Shown: positions 13,046-23,609 of the stretch, one piece after another | Position numbering within the stretch: the first letter of the stretch is position 1 | Layout of the letters: the number at the start of each line of letters is the position of its first letter | NCBI GenBank assembly: GCA_037833965.1 | Contig: AP031355.1 | Coordinates: forward strand, 13,293,501 to 13,357,500 | DNA length: 64,000 nucleotides | Direction of reading: 5' to 3' | From: Marchantia polymorpha subsp. ruderalis | Taxonomy: Eukaryota; Streptophyta; Marchantiopsida; Marchantiales; Marchantiaceae | Notes under the pieces: model-generated | Told to the model about the DNA's origin: nothing | What the model saw: only the letters and a program-made list of their open reading frames with translations | Databases searched by the model: none | Program-made: the position numbers and the translations under genes

Positions 13046-13074
13046 CGTAAATGTCATTCTGTATGACATTTACG
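13046..13074. repeat. Perfect 12-bp-arm hairpin
   Basis: CGTAAATGTCAT (13046-13057), loop TCTGT, exact complement 13063-13074. Unrelated in sequence to its neighbour at 13011-13041. Confidence 0.85.
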
Positions 13075-16000
13075 CTTTGCGGGGCTTCTACTTCTGAATA
13101 AGCAGCTGTCAGCCTCCACGCAAATCACATTCCCAAATATCAATCGTCCATTGGCCAATGGAAGTCTAACATTATGTCTCGAGATCCGTCTCACCACAAT
13201 TGGGGAGTTTCACTGGTGTTGACTTCTCGAATTTCAGCTTCTTTCATTAAACATCAAAAGGCCCAGACTTGGAATGTCAAGTGCTATTTTCGGCGCGTTT
13301 GCTACGGAATATAGAAGCGGTTGACAAGGGAACTGCTGTAATGGCCCCAAGTTTAGTCTCCGTACTGCACTATGAAGTATATAAATATCCTACATGTGCA
13401 CGGTAGATGCTACATCGAGTCGTGGCGGAACGGAATTGTTCGTCAGACGTGTACTTGTGGTTCCTGCCTGGTTCTCATCTTCGGAGTATTTTAGTAGCCA
13501 TTCTAGAATTGGTTCTGTCTGAAGTTACCAATGGCGGAGAACACTACTCTAACCAGCTGGTAGCATCTCATGGACATGGTTTACTCAACGTCAAAGATCC
13601 CACAAAACTGTGATTTTCACTTACTCTGAAAACTGCAAAGTACCCTTGATTGAAACTCTATTCAAGCCCTTGAGACCCGGTTTCCTGATGTCACCATAAT
13701 CCCTTACGTCAAGTAGCATCAACTTTCTTTCTTGCGCACATCCACCTGACTAGTCATCTAGCCCCTATTTGTCCATTACAATTATTTACGCTTAATAGAG
13801 ACTTCGGGCTTTTTTCTCTATCTACTTGGTCTAGAGTATTTATAAATTGAACAAGTGGTTATCTACATACATGTCATATCACCAACTAGATGATTGTCAC
13901 ATTAAGTATCGTAATATACATTCCTTAATTGGTGTATGGCACCTCGGATACCATGTATTTACTCACTTCATTCACAAGATATGAATACTTTGTGTAGATA
14001 TAGAACATGGGTGTTATCAATTTGAAAATACACCAACTACGAAAAATACAAACAACAATGTTAAATCAAATTACAACTAAATTCAGAGTAGAGATAAACC
14101 ATATCATAGTTTGTAGTATGTCATATTTTTTACTGAAACAAAAGAAGTTCCGAATTCAAATCAATGTTGTTGATGCAAACTATCAAAATCACTTAAACCA
14201 TTGGTTAATTGGGTAATTTTTACAATATATCTGAATCTGAGTTGCGAACTAAATCGAATCTCCTCTCGAATTGTTCATAAAAACAAAAAAACCAAATTTG
14301 TAATTGAGACTACGAGTTTCAAGAACTTAATATTAATATTTTCCTGACTTGCTAAAATCAATCGAAAATTTTTAGCTTCGAAGATTAATTCTACATACTT
14401 TTTAAATTAATAAGGAGTCCGATCATAACTTGAATGATCTTGACCGTACATTTTATGTGAAGAGTGATAATATGACTCTGGTTCCTTTATTTGCTCACAT
14501 ATAGATAGAACTATCTAACTAGAATTTCTGTCACATAAGTTTGATAAATTTTATGATTCATAATATATTGATTTCACATATATTCAATATAATCATGAGT
14601 TAACTCACGTTTTGATTTAACTCATGTTAGTTTAACCTCAATTACTTAATTTAACTATTTTCTCACGATATAAATGAGTTCACGAAACAATTTTATGTGA
14701 ATGAATGGTGTTCTTATGAACTAACCTGAAGCGTGCATTTCCAGTGTCGATGGGGTGTGTGCGTTTTGTTCTCGTGGTATGTTTTTGATGTGTGTATGCA
14801 TTTGAGGTCTGACCGATCGAATATCCCATGATAATTGATATAGGAGAGAAAGGAAAGCAATTGGCAAACCTGCACATGAAAAGACATTATGTACACTTGC
14901 GAGGCCAATGCCCTAGTAGCAATTGGGTTCGATTCAACCATTAAAATTGAAAATCTTCGTGCAGGGCGATTCTTTTCATGCTTCTTCATGAGCTCGGGGA
15001 AGAGCGTCGTCGACAACGACAACGACAGGGGAGCGACCGAGCTGCAAAACAGATTGTGAAAGCCCGTGCGTGATCTATTTTGCTACTATGAGTTGCTTGC
15101 TTTAACCGCTCAGCTTTACTGCCGCTGCGTCTTGACGTTCCGATCTGGTTTAAATAAGTGAACGAACCAGCACTTGTAGAACGAAGGATGTGGACCATGC
15201 AATGCTGCACAGGTTTTCTGAGAAGCTGCGGGAGGGACATGTAGATTCAGATGGTAGGTGGAACGATAGGAAAGAAATATAAGGAAGCTGAATTTTCAGT
15301 AGACTATCCTTCTACAAAGGAGAAGAGCGTACATAGATTTTCCCTCTTACTACATCGTCTGGATGAAGGTACGAAGGAACTTCTTGCTTCTCAAAAACTG
15401 GCTCTTGCTTAGTTTCTTGATGCTATTAAAAGGACAGTCAATCGACTTTTATGTATTGTGATGTTGAGTTCAAAAACCAATCAATCCGTTAAATTAATTT
15501 TAAAAAGCTTTGATTTTTATAAGACAATTTTTGGAATTTATCTAACACGTATTATTTAAAAAAATATTTCATTCTAAAGTTATTAATTGTTAGGTGAATT
15601 TTTGCGGACTTTTTTTACATACTTCTGACTATTATAATATAATAATTTTCCAATATTCTTACTTTAAATCTAAAACTAAATATGTTTTAATGATCAACAT
15701 ATTACATTTTTTAATCATTTCATTTATTGATTTGCCAAATCTTTCTTGTTGAATGAATGAATGATGCATTCACATGATCAATCCAATATTTAATCTAAAA
15801 ATTGAAATAAATATATCAGATAAAATTAAGTGTTTTGGTATATTACACAAGGTCATTTTATTAGATTATATTATAGATCCATTTGAAAAATAGCATAAAA
15901 ATCATATAAACTTGCATTCTGCTCATTTAAGATAATAAAATTATTAAATGTAAGATTCTAAGAATACTTAAAACATACTTAAGCATACTTGGTATTAAAG

Positions 16001-16835
16001 TGATGAATCTTCATCATTTTGTGAGGATTGGCTGATTTAAAAAAATGTTGAATAATTCATGACAAAAATATTTAAGAACATGATCAAGAGCAGTATGGTA
16101 GCCGATGGAAAAGCCAATATCTCTTTTCACCCACCATCCGGCAAATGGTGGAGCAGGTTCAAATTTCCAATTTCGGTAAGAAAAATAGAACAATGAGACT
16201 AATAGAGAGAGAGGCTACCCTACCTGAGAAGCAAGAACGGAGATATCTAGGACTTCCTGAGTACAGTACTGTTCAAACCTGAGTCAACAGGAATTGCAGC
16301 TTGCTTGTCAGACTTGAACCAAAGACTATGGGAGCCGTTGCAGTCCGATCTTCAGACTAATAATCGTCTCTGCACTGTTCTCAAGAATCTCACAACACAC
16401 GTAAGACATGTAAGTGGCAGTGCCCGTCGAGATGTCATCTAGACATGTAATACAAGTCAGTCATGATTGATTTGTCTTAGAACATGATTTTGTTTCTTAA
16501 AACTCAATAATACTTACTCTAGAGTCAAACGTGCTAGTAGTTTTGGGAAATAGCCAAAAAATATAACAACAATTGACATCTTTTGAAAAAGATTCATTTA
16601 TATGATAACTTCTAAACGATTTATTTATAAGATCTTTTCATTTTAAAACTTAAATCATGGCTTCATTTCAGTTGCCATATACGGTAGAAGTATCATGATA
16701 ATAGTATTTAATCAACACTTTACCATATATGGTAATGGTAAATAGATCAAGCCCGTGGTACCCAAAGGGTCAATAGTCTGAAAAACACAATACGAATGAT
16801 CCAATTGTAACCTTGGAGAGAACTAAAAGAACCCC

Positions 16836-17503
16836 CTAGCTAGTGCCCAAAGCACTAGAACGATAACTAATAACATCTCTAATGTAACAATCTAAATCAT
16901 AAGGCTCAAGCTGAATCAAAGAATAAAAATTGTCAACAACAACTTTATGAGACACTTTAATCTCAACATATCTAGTACAAGTAAGAAATTCATGCTCTTC
17001 ATCCTCAACTTTCCTCACATCACATAGCCTACAAATACGTTCACTCTTATCAATGTTCAACCAACGCCCTTCTTCAATTCCAAGACTATGAGATCCTATT
17101 TTATGCCTAGCAATAATATGGCGTAAAGAAGTAGAGATCTCCACAAGTAAGTATCCTTGCTCACAATAAACAAGCATAGGATTCACATGAAGTTGATAAA
17201 ACTCCATTCTAGTGCATCGTCTTGCTCCAAATAATGTTGAGAAAATTCCTCTTTGATACGCTCGTGAAGGGCAATAGGTTGCAAATTCCAATCGAGTTCT
17301 GTCACATTCCACCTCAAAGACCAAGTCACCACATATGCAAACCACCCCTTGGGACGTGTGGCACGCAAAGCTTCAAGAGTAAGTTGAAAAGCATCAAGAG
17401 ATCTCACTCCTTTGACGTAAGTGATAGTCAAGAAGAGAGCTTCAACTTGAAGAGGTAGACAACTTGTTTCCGCAAGAAGAATAGCATACGAAGTTTGAGG
17501 CCT
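16836..17503 (-). pseudogene. LINE A ORF2 C-terminal part with zinc finger
   Basis: The minus strand encodes the post-RT region of the LINE polyprotein. A C-X2-C-X9-H-X4-C finger (CRLCDVRKVEDEEHEFLTC) lies near the end, as in the zf-RVT region of plant L1 ORF2, followed by YIRDV and SSALGTS before the stop. One frameshift around 17,200-17,350 separates two overlapping open stretches. The finger is conserved in copies B, D and F (SSERICSLCD, CKLCDGRK, CRLCDGRK). Confidence 0.8.
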
Positions 17504-17897
17504 TGTGAGCACAAAACTGTGCTCACATGTCTTTTTAACCTTGTGAGAGTTAAAGTTTTAGATTTAAGCTCTTGCAAAATTATGCTCGGAGTTTTCTGGA
17601 AGTTTTGGTAAGATTAGGAGTTGGTGTAATAGCTTGTAGGCAAAGGTCCGGAACGGGGCTTTCAGGGCAGGGTCTCCGGCGAAGAGCCTTCGGTGAAGTT
17701 CCTTCGGGGAAAGGCCTTCGGCGAAACAGTGAAACCCTCATAACGTTTTCAATGTGTGATGCCTTGACTCAGTTAGTGTTTCCTTGGAAAGAGCTCGCAA
17801 CGCTTGTTCCAACGAGACCAAGAACTCTTCAAACGGATGAGGAATCACTGAGTTGTGAGTGTCGAAAGTTACTGATGGGAAGGGTTGAGGCAAGTCC

Positions 17898-18025
17898 GGC
17901 TACGAACATCTTCGGCTACGAACATCTTCGGCTCCGGACGTCTCCGGCTGCGAACGTCTCCGGCTGCGAACGTCTTCGGCTCCGGACGTCTCCGGCTGCG
18001 AACATCTCCGGCTTCGGACGACTTC
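17898..18025 (+). repeat. 16-bp minisatellite, 8 units
   Basis: Eight consecutive 16-base units of the type GGCTRCGAACRTCTYC, with no spacer. Variants alternate between GCGAAC and CCGGAC forms. Since 16 is not a multiple of three, this is not a protein repeat. Confidence 0.9.
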
Positions 18026-18271
18026 GCGACAACTGCGAGCAGGCTTTCGGCGAACTCGGGGTCGGCGAACTCCGAGCCGGTGAACATCGTGCAAGGGCCA
18101 TCGGCGAAACAGTAAACTCGGCATATCTTTTTCATTTGTTAACGGTTTGATTTGATTAGGGTCTTGTTGGAAAGAGCTCGCGACGCTCGTTCCAACGAGA
18201 CCAAGAACTCTTCAAACGGATAAGGCGTCACTGAGTTATGAGCGTCGAAAGCGGCGGATAGGGTAGGACAA

Positions 18272-18346
18272 CATCCAACCGGAAAACATCCAACCGGAAG
18301 ACATCGAACCGGAAGACATCAAACCGGCGAACATCGTGCCGGCGCC
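18272..18346 (+). repeat. 15-bp minisatellite, 5 units
   Basis: Five units of the type CATCSAACCGGAAGA. The last two drift to CATCAAACCGGCGAA and CATCGTGCCGGCGCC. Confidence 0.9.
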
Positions 18347-19451
18347 TTCGGAGGTAACAGGCCTCCGGCGAAGGGTAAAACAGGCATAACTTTCTCAATT
18401 CATAACGGTTTGACCCAGTTAGGGTCTCGTTGGAAAGAACTCGACCTGGTCGTTCCAACGAGCCCACGAACTTGTGAAACGGAGCTAGGAACTGTGAGTT
18501 ATGGGTGTCGGGAGTGACTGTTATGGATAAGCAAAGGTGTGGTCGTGCGTCTTTGGCGGGTGGATGCCTTCGGCGGTGCGCGGAAGAGGATTCCCTCCGG
18601 CGGAGATCGGGTGGTCAGGAATGTAGAATGTGCAGGTGTGGCAGCGGCGGCGGCGTGAAGTCAAGTGGGGAAGGCAAGACGACGGTGCATGTAGTCGCGC
18701 AAGGGGAGTAGGCAGCTACCCATCATTGCGAGTGTTGCATTTTTCAGGCGGGCTGTGTGTGTCTCGGCCTTGAACTTCGAAGTGGGGAGTTCGGCCTGGG
18801 AACGGAGAGCTGGTGGTGTGCGTGTGTGGAGACGGAAGTGGTGAGAATTAGGAGGGGAGTGTGGAGAGTTCGAAGTAGGAGGAAGCAAACTCTCGTGGGT
18901 GGAGAGTCGTATTAGAGAGTGAAATTTGAGTGGGGTCTGAGATTGAAGTGTAACATCTGTGAGTGGGATCTGAGATCAGAGTGGAAGATCTGAGAATGGG
19001 AGCTGAGAGTGAAGTGAAATCCGAGACTGAGATCTGACAGTCGGAATCTGAATTTGACACTGAAAAGGCAAAGTTGAATCTGAGAGAGGAATCTGGTGGG
19101 GTCTGAAGGTGGAAGCTGAGAAATCGACAGTGAGGTCTGAGTAAGAATTGGGAGTGGGACTGGGATCTAGGATAGACCACAGCGGCTGTGGTGTTGAAAC
19201 AGTCACCCAGAGTTGAGTTAGATCTTTATGTAACAAAGAGTTTGTCTGCTGCCCTTGTGGAGATAGCAGACAACAAGTTATCATTTTCCGTTCAGGATAA
19301 ATTGTCTGTGAACGAGCAAGTGTTTATGATCTCGTTGTCTTGGATACACTTTGAGCACATGGCTTGCAATCAGAGAAGTTAGATTATGGGAGTTCGAACC
19401 CCCACCCGGACTACAAACGCTGAAGGGTGGGAAGGTTTGGCTCACAGGCCT

Positions 19452-20813
19452 CACATCAAATTCTTCTTGTAAAAAGATCTCTTCCACCCCCTCCAAACGA
19501 TGCCAACCTGTCTTCTTACAACCAGGACCCCACACTTGTGTTCCATATAAGATAACGGGAAACACTAAGCTCATGAAGAAGAATTTTCTAAGACTCCAAG
19601 ACACTAGATGAGCTCCTCTATATCTATTTAGCAATGAATATAGAGCTTTGAAACCAGCTTCTATACTCTTTTGCACACAAAGTGCCCAATGATAATCATA
19701 TGAGAAATCAATGCCTAAATATTTGTAACTCTTCACTTGTTCCAACTCTAATCCTTTGTAAAAGAAAGAAAGCTTGGATCTAGTGCCCACAAAAATGACT
19801 TTGGATTTCTCCATATTGATCTTCATCTGATTTTGTGTACAAAAGCTAGCCAAAGTGTCAATGTGTTTCTGTAAAGTAATGACATCACGTGCTAGTAATA
19901 TGACATCATCTGCATACAAAAGAGCTTTGATGACAAAGCCTCAAAGTTTGACACGTTCACTATCACAATCCTCTAACCACTTTTCTGTAACATCTATGAA
20001 AATTCCAAAGAGAGTAGGAGAGAAGGGACAACCTTGAATGACTCCAATGGCACTCAAAATTTCTACGGTTTGAGAAGTGTTGATCTTGGCCCGAACGGAG
20101 TGGTATAATGTGGCCACCGCTGCTAAGAGACCTGATGGTACTCCAATAGTTTGCAATCTTTGCCATAAAAGCTCACGAGGTATTGTGTCAAAAGCTTTCT
20201 TGAAATCACTGAAGGCACAAAACAAAGCTTTTCCATTACCCTTAGATTTCTTCCATAAAACACTCAATACCAAGATATGGTCTATAGTGTTGAATGTAGG
20301 ACAAAAATCAACTTGGAAATGCACTATCTTTTGACAAGATTCAGACCATGTGCTCAACTTTGACTCTACAAATTTGCCAAATAATTTGGCAAAAATATTA
20401 CCCACCATGATAGTCCGATAGTTTGTCACCAAGGCCTTGCTCCCAGATTTATGAGTAGGAACAATCTTCCGTAGAGACCAAGTTGAAATAAAGTCATGAA
20501 TAGAAGCATTCTCTAACATTTTCGTGAGTATAGGCCCAATAGCATCTTCTTCTCACTTGAAAATTTCAATAGAAAGATCATCCAAATCCTCACATTTACC
20601 ATTTGCCAATTGTCTGAGTTGAGTCATCGCTTCAGCTTCAGAAAATAAGCTTGGATTTCCTTCACATCGTGGCATTGATGCAACATTGGGGAAAAAATAA
20701 AGCTTTTCAGCAAAAAAAACCAAAGACTTGGAATCAAGAGTAGGTTTGAAAGATCGTACTACCAACCGCCTCCAAAAAGATTTCAGACTCTCCAACAGCT
20801 CCTTGTCAAGCAC
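19452..20813 (-). pseudogene. LINE A reverse transcriptase domain
   Basis: A single minus-strand frame with internal stops carries the RT blocks in order: VPTHKSGSKALVTNYRTI (NYRPI-type block), FSDFKKAFDTI (first catalytic Asp), GVIQGCPFSPTLFGIF (SP block), LLYADDVILLARD (YADD active site, about 19,925-19,890) and YKYLGIDFSYD. Stops interrupt it just before the YADD block and at about 20,540. The frame then passes the insertion at 17504-19446 and continues in 16836-17503. RT of this type copies the LINE RNA at the nicked target. Confidence 0.9.
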
Positions 20814-20929
20814 ACTTGATTCCGCCTCAAAAAAGCTCGTTTCATAGACTTCACCAAGTCTTTGTAAAGTCTTGTCATAATAAGCCGATTGTGAAGATCC
20901 AAGGATTTATCAAGTGATCTTGCCCTCGC

Positions 20930-21988
20930 TTACTTGCAATCAAAGTCAAACCATCCATTGCAAGGAATACCTCTAGCTCTCCTACTCTTATGACTCAAAA
21001 AGAATTTAGAAGCAAAGTTTTTGAGCAACTCGGTTAGTTGCAAACTAGATGTATGTGGATCAAGGCTCCAAGTAGTACGAGTCAAGAGATCTTGTAAGTG
21101 TTCACTATAAAGTTGCTTCTTACTAGCATCCAAACAAAACTTGGCGGAAGTAGAAGCACAGTGACATGTAGAGAGAGGAATTGACTTTGACAACAAAAGA
21201 GTAAATGAAAGATGTGTATGATCTGATTCTGGTTGAGGCTCTAAAATATCAAACGTTGAGATAAATGAACTATTAGTGGCAGAGAACAAAAGATAATTTA
21301 TAGTGCTAACACCGGTAGAGGAAAAACATGTGTTGAAGTGAGAGTTGGGAAAGAAAGAAACAACATTGAGAACTTTTAGATTACATGTGGTTCCAAATGC
21401 TCAATCAAATCATTTGTAGAAGGATCAAAAGAGACTCTATACCACAAACTATCTCTACTTTTTTCAAAAGAGGGAGAAGACAAGGAACTATCAAATTGTG
21501 TAAATTGAGTAGAACGTATGCGAGCATTAAAATCTCCAACAAGAAAAACTTCACCTTTGTTTTGATATTTGAGTACATCTCCTATGAGCCGATGAAATGA
21601 TTGACTTTGATTACAAGTGCTTGTGGAGTTGATCTGCATTGGTAATGTAGCAAAGTAACAAATTGCCAAATAATTGTAAGATACTCCAATCAATCCAAGA
21701 CGAAGCCAATGATATTGTTTTATAATATCTTTGCTTTCCGAATGAATCATAGGAAGAAGTTCAGATCTGATGAAAGTAGCAATGCCTCCAAAGCCTCTTC
21801 CTTCTCGTCGATTTTCTTTAATTCCAAGTAGATCCCACCATAGTAAATCCTTGTATCTCTCTAATAGCATTGCTCTCATGCTTCCAAGTCTCTGCAATGT
21901 TGAGGATGTCCGCCATCTTTCAAATTGAATGTGCACTCACATAGTTTGTTGTAGATAGGCCTCTTATGTTCCACATCAACACCCTCAT
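20930..21988 (-). pseudogene. LINE A endonuclease domain, start of ORF2
   Basis: An ATG at 21988 opens MRVLMWNIRGLSTTNYV, matching the N-terminal WNxRG block of APE-type LINE endonucleases. Then come GFGGIATFIRSEL, VFLVGDFNARIRS (the GDFNA catalytic block, about 21,530), a Y/LL block and SDHTHLSFTLLLSK (the terminal SDH/P-type block, about 21,230). A frameshift lies in each of 21,290-21,380 and 21,900-21,960. The enzyme would nick target DNA. Confidence 0.85.
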
Positions 21989-22059
21989 CCTCTTGGATTG
22001 CTAGGTTGATGATTGTCTTCTACTCTTAGTGATAATAGTTTGACTATTACGTAAATAAG

Positions 22060-22730
22060 CTACAAAACCTGCATCTTGAGCTTCTTTGCAAGCTCCTTCC
22101 TCCTTGCTTCAACTTGAAGAGGTGTAAGATCTGGATCAAACCAAATCCTCTGTTCTTTGAGAATGGTCTTGTTAGCTAAAGCCATATCACGTTGAGCTTG
22201 ATCCACAAATTTAACAATAATGGCACGAGGTTGTGTTACTTTGTTGTCAATACGATAAGCTTGAGCCAAATCGAATTAGAAATATCAAGTGTTTCAGTCA
22301 AGAACTTGATGACCACACTCTTCAGCTCTTCCTTCTCAGATTCAGGTAGACAAGAAATCCTCAGATTCTTTCTACGAGCAAGTTGATTAGCCATTTCAAT
22401 CTCTTGCTCTTGTTAGAAAGATATATGAGCAGACTTGGTAGCTTCAGCATAGAATTTTATTTTCACCTCTAGACTTTTAACCACTTCATGCAAACCAGGA
22501 ATAGCAACAATAGAAGCTTGAGAAACAACCTTGTCTTGGATGTATTCAACAGATCCATAGATTTCGAGCATTATCTTCTCAAAACTTTTGTCAGAAATCT
22601 TCAACTCTCAGATTTCATTTTTTGCATCAGTCAAGTCAACATTTTCTACCTTGAATTCTTGGCAAAGCACTTTCAATTCTTCCAAAAACATTTGCAGAAG
22701 ATTGAGAAGCTTGTTTTCAGAATCCATCAT
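22060..22730 (-). pseudogene. LINE A ORF1, L1 transposase_22-like RNA-binding protein
   Basis: It starts at ATG 22730 (MMDSENKLLNLLQMF) with a heptad-rich N-terminal half up to about 22,430. ARRKNLRISCLPESEKEEL follows, then PRAIIVKFVDQAQRDMAL and DPDLTPLQVEARRKEL. This order (coiled coil; RRM-type NLRI block; IIVKF; DLTP-Q-RR) is that of mammalian-type L1 ORF1p, not the CCHC-knuckle ORF1 of most angiosperm LINEs. Two in-frame stops and one frameshift (about 22,275) inactivate it. Copy F keeps AIILKFVNQAQRDTTIAN and DLDLTPLQVEARSKEL, so the domain is a family trait. Confidence 0.75.
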
Positions 22731-22756
22731 GAACCCAACTTTGCAAAGATTTACAC

Positions 22757-23325
22757 AAACTCAAAGTTCTGAATTGTTAACTTCTTGACACCAGCTAGGT
22801 TGATCTCAAATTTTGCAGCCATGTGCACCCGGCCAACGTGAACAAGTCTACCAAATTTCAACTTCAATTGACACTCCAACTTGAAGATATGACTTCCGCA
22901 AGATCCATGCTCCAAAACCTAAACTCAAAGTTTTGAATGGACAACTTCTTTAAACCAGCTCGGTTGAGACTCGAATTTTGCAAGCATGTGCGGCCAATCA
23001 AATTGAACAAGCTTATCAAATTTTAGCTCCAATTGACATTGCAGCTTGAAGATATGGCTCCCGCAAGATCTAAGATCCATGCTCCAAAACCTAAATTCAA
23101 AGTTTTGAATAGATAACTTCTTGAAACTAGCTTGGTTGAGGCTCAAAGTTTTTAGGCATATGTTTCCAGACAACGTGAACAATTTTAACAAATTTCAGCT
23201 CCAATTGACACTCCAGCTTGAAGATATGGCTACCGCAAGATCCATGCTCCAAAACCTAAACTCAAAGTTTCGAATGGACAACTTCTTGAAAGTAGCTTGA
23301 TTGAGTCTCAAATTTTGCAGGCATT
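22757..23325 (-). repeat. Tandem 5' monomers of LINE A
   Basis: About 3.4 copies of a 165-172 bp unit, with boundaries near 22922/22923, 23094/23095 and 23259/23260, immediately upstream of ORF1. Each unit contains (plus strand) CAAAGTTTTGAATGGACAAC, TTGAAGATATGGCT and CAAGATCCATGCTCCAAAAC. Copy F has the same monomers in front of its ORF1. Confidence 0.85.
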
Positions 23326-23609
23326 TGCGACCATATATATAATATTGAAAAATAATTGCTACCTGATTAGATCATGAAAACCATGAAAAGATAAGATGAA
23401 GAAGATAGTTCACTTTAATACTTTTGTCGTTTTTTGAAACAAAATTTGTCTTGAGATGGTTTCTTCTATCTTGTTTTATCTTCTCCACTTATTGGTGGCG
23501 TAAAATCAAAACCTATCACAATGTTCAGAGTTAGCAAGAGAAGAATGATAAGCTAAAGTCAAACTCGTAAAGATTGAGTATATGAACATTTGCATGCCAT
23601 TTTTCAGTG

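Larger units (their letters stand above)
12430..16725. other. Long gene-poor stretch with two hairpins
   Basis: No coding family recognised. The part up to 13,700 has balanced composition and may include promoter sequence of the secreted-protein gene. The part 14,700-15,240 is also less AT-rich and has a minus-strand open frame of about 100 codons with nothing recognisable in it. The remainder, especially 15,480-16,080, is AT-rich. Confidence 0.45.
17721..18522 (+). repeat. Three diverged copies of a 150-bp unit
   Basis: Copies at about 17721-17875, 18103-18256 and 18366-18522 share the order GCGAAACAG, CATAAC, GGTTTGA, TTGGAAAGAGCTCG, TTCCAACGAGAC, AACTCTTCAAACGG, GAGTTATGAGCGTCG. Each contains an inverted repeat, CTCGTTGGAA paired with TTCCAACGAG (one base changed in some copies), so the element carries three similar hairpins at spacings of about 380 and 265 bp. 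Confidence 0.8.
17504..19446. mobile_element. LTR-like insertion (solo LTR or non-autonomous element) with 5-bp target duplication
   Basis: The insert starts TGTGAGC and ends GCTCACA, a 7-bp terminal inverted repeat with TG...CA ends. It is flanked on both sides by GGCCT (17499-17503 and 19447-19451). Removing the insert and one GGCCT rejoins the LINE frame exactly. TG...CA ends with a 5-bp duplication are the mark of LTR retrotransposon integration. No internal LTR pair or pol gene is seen in 1,943 bp, so a solo LTR is the simplest reading. Inside are three copies of a 150-bp unit, two minisatellites, dense CCTTCGGC motifs and a purine-rich tract at about 18,830-19,170. Long frames across 17572-18150 are by-products of the repeats. 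Confidence 0.8.
16726..23325 (-). mobile_element. LINE copy A (L1-like), nearly full length, split by an LTR-like insertion
   Basis: Reading the minus strand: a tandem 5' monomer array (23325-22757), ORF1 (22730-22060), ORF2 with endonuclease (from 21988), reverse transcriptase and a C-terminal zinc finger (to 16836), and a 3' end around 16760-16730. That end closes with CACGGGCTTGATC followed by TTTACCATTACCAT instead of poly(A). The unit is interrupted by a 1,943-bp insertion at 17504-19446; removing it restores the reading frame across VRPQTSYAILLAETS. Stops and frameshifts show the copy is dead. At least eight other 3' ends of the same family occur in the window. Confidence 0.85.

Noticed and set aside
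14714-15240. Two minus-strand frames of 84 and 102 codons
   Set aside because: No recognisable motif, and no clear partner exons; not called.
17898-18025. CRISPR-like array or protein repeat
   Set aside because: Units of 16 bp are contiguous without spacers, and 16 is not divisible by three. It is a minisatellite inside an LTR-like element.
17572-18150. 192-codon plus-strand frame and its minus-strand counterparts
   Set aside because: Created by GC-rich tandem repeats inside the insertion; all frames look alike and carry no domain.
19385-19410. tRNA-like B box (GTTCGAACCCCC)
   Set aside because: No matching A box, acceptor stem or cloverleaf could be built. It lies near the end of the LTR-like insertion.
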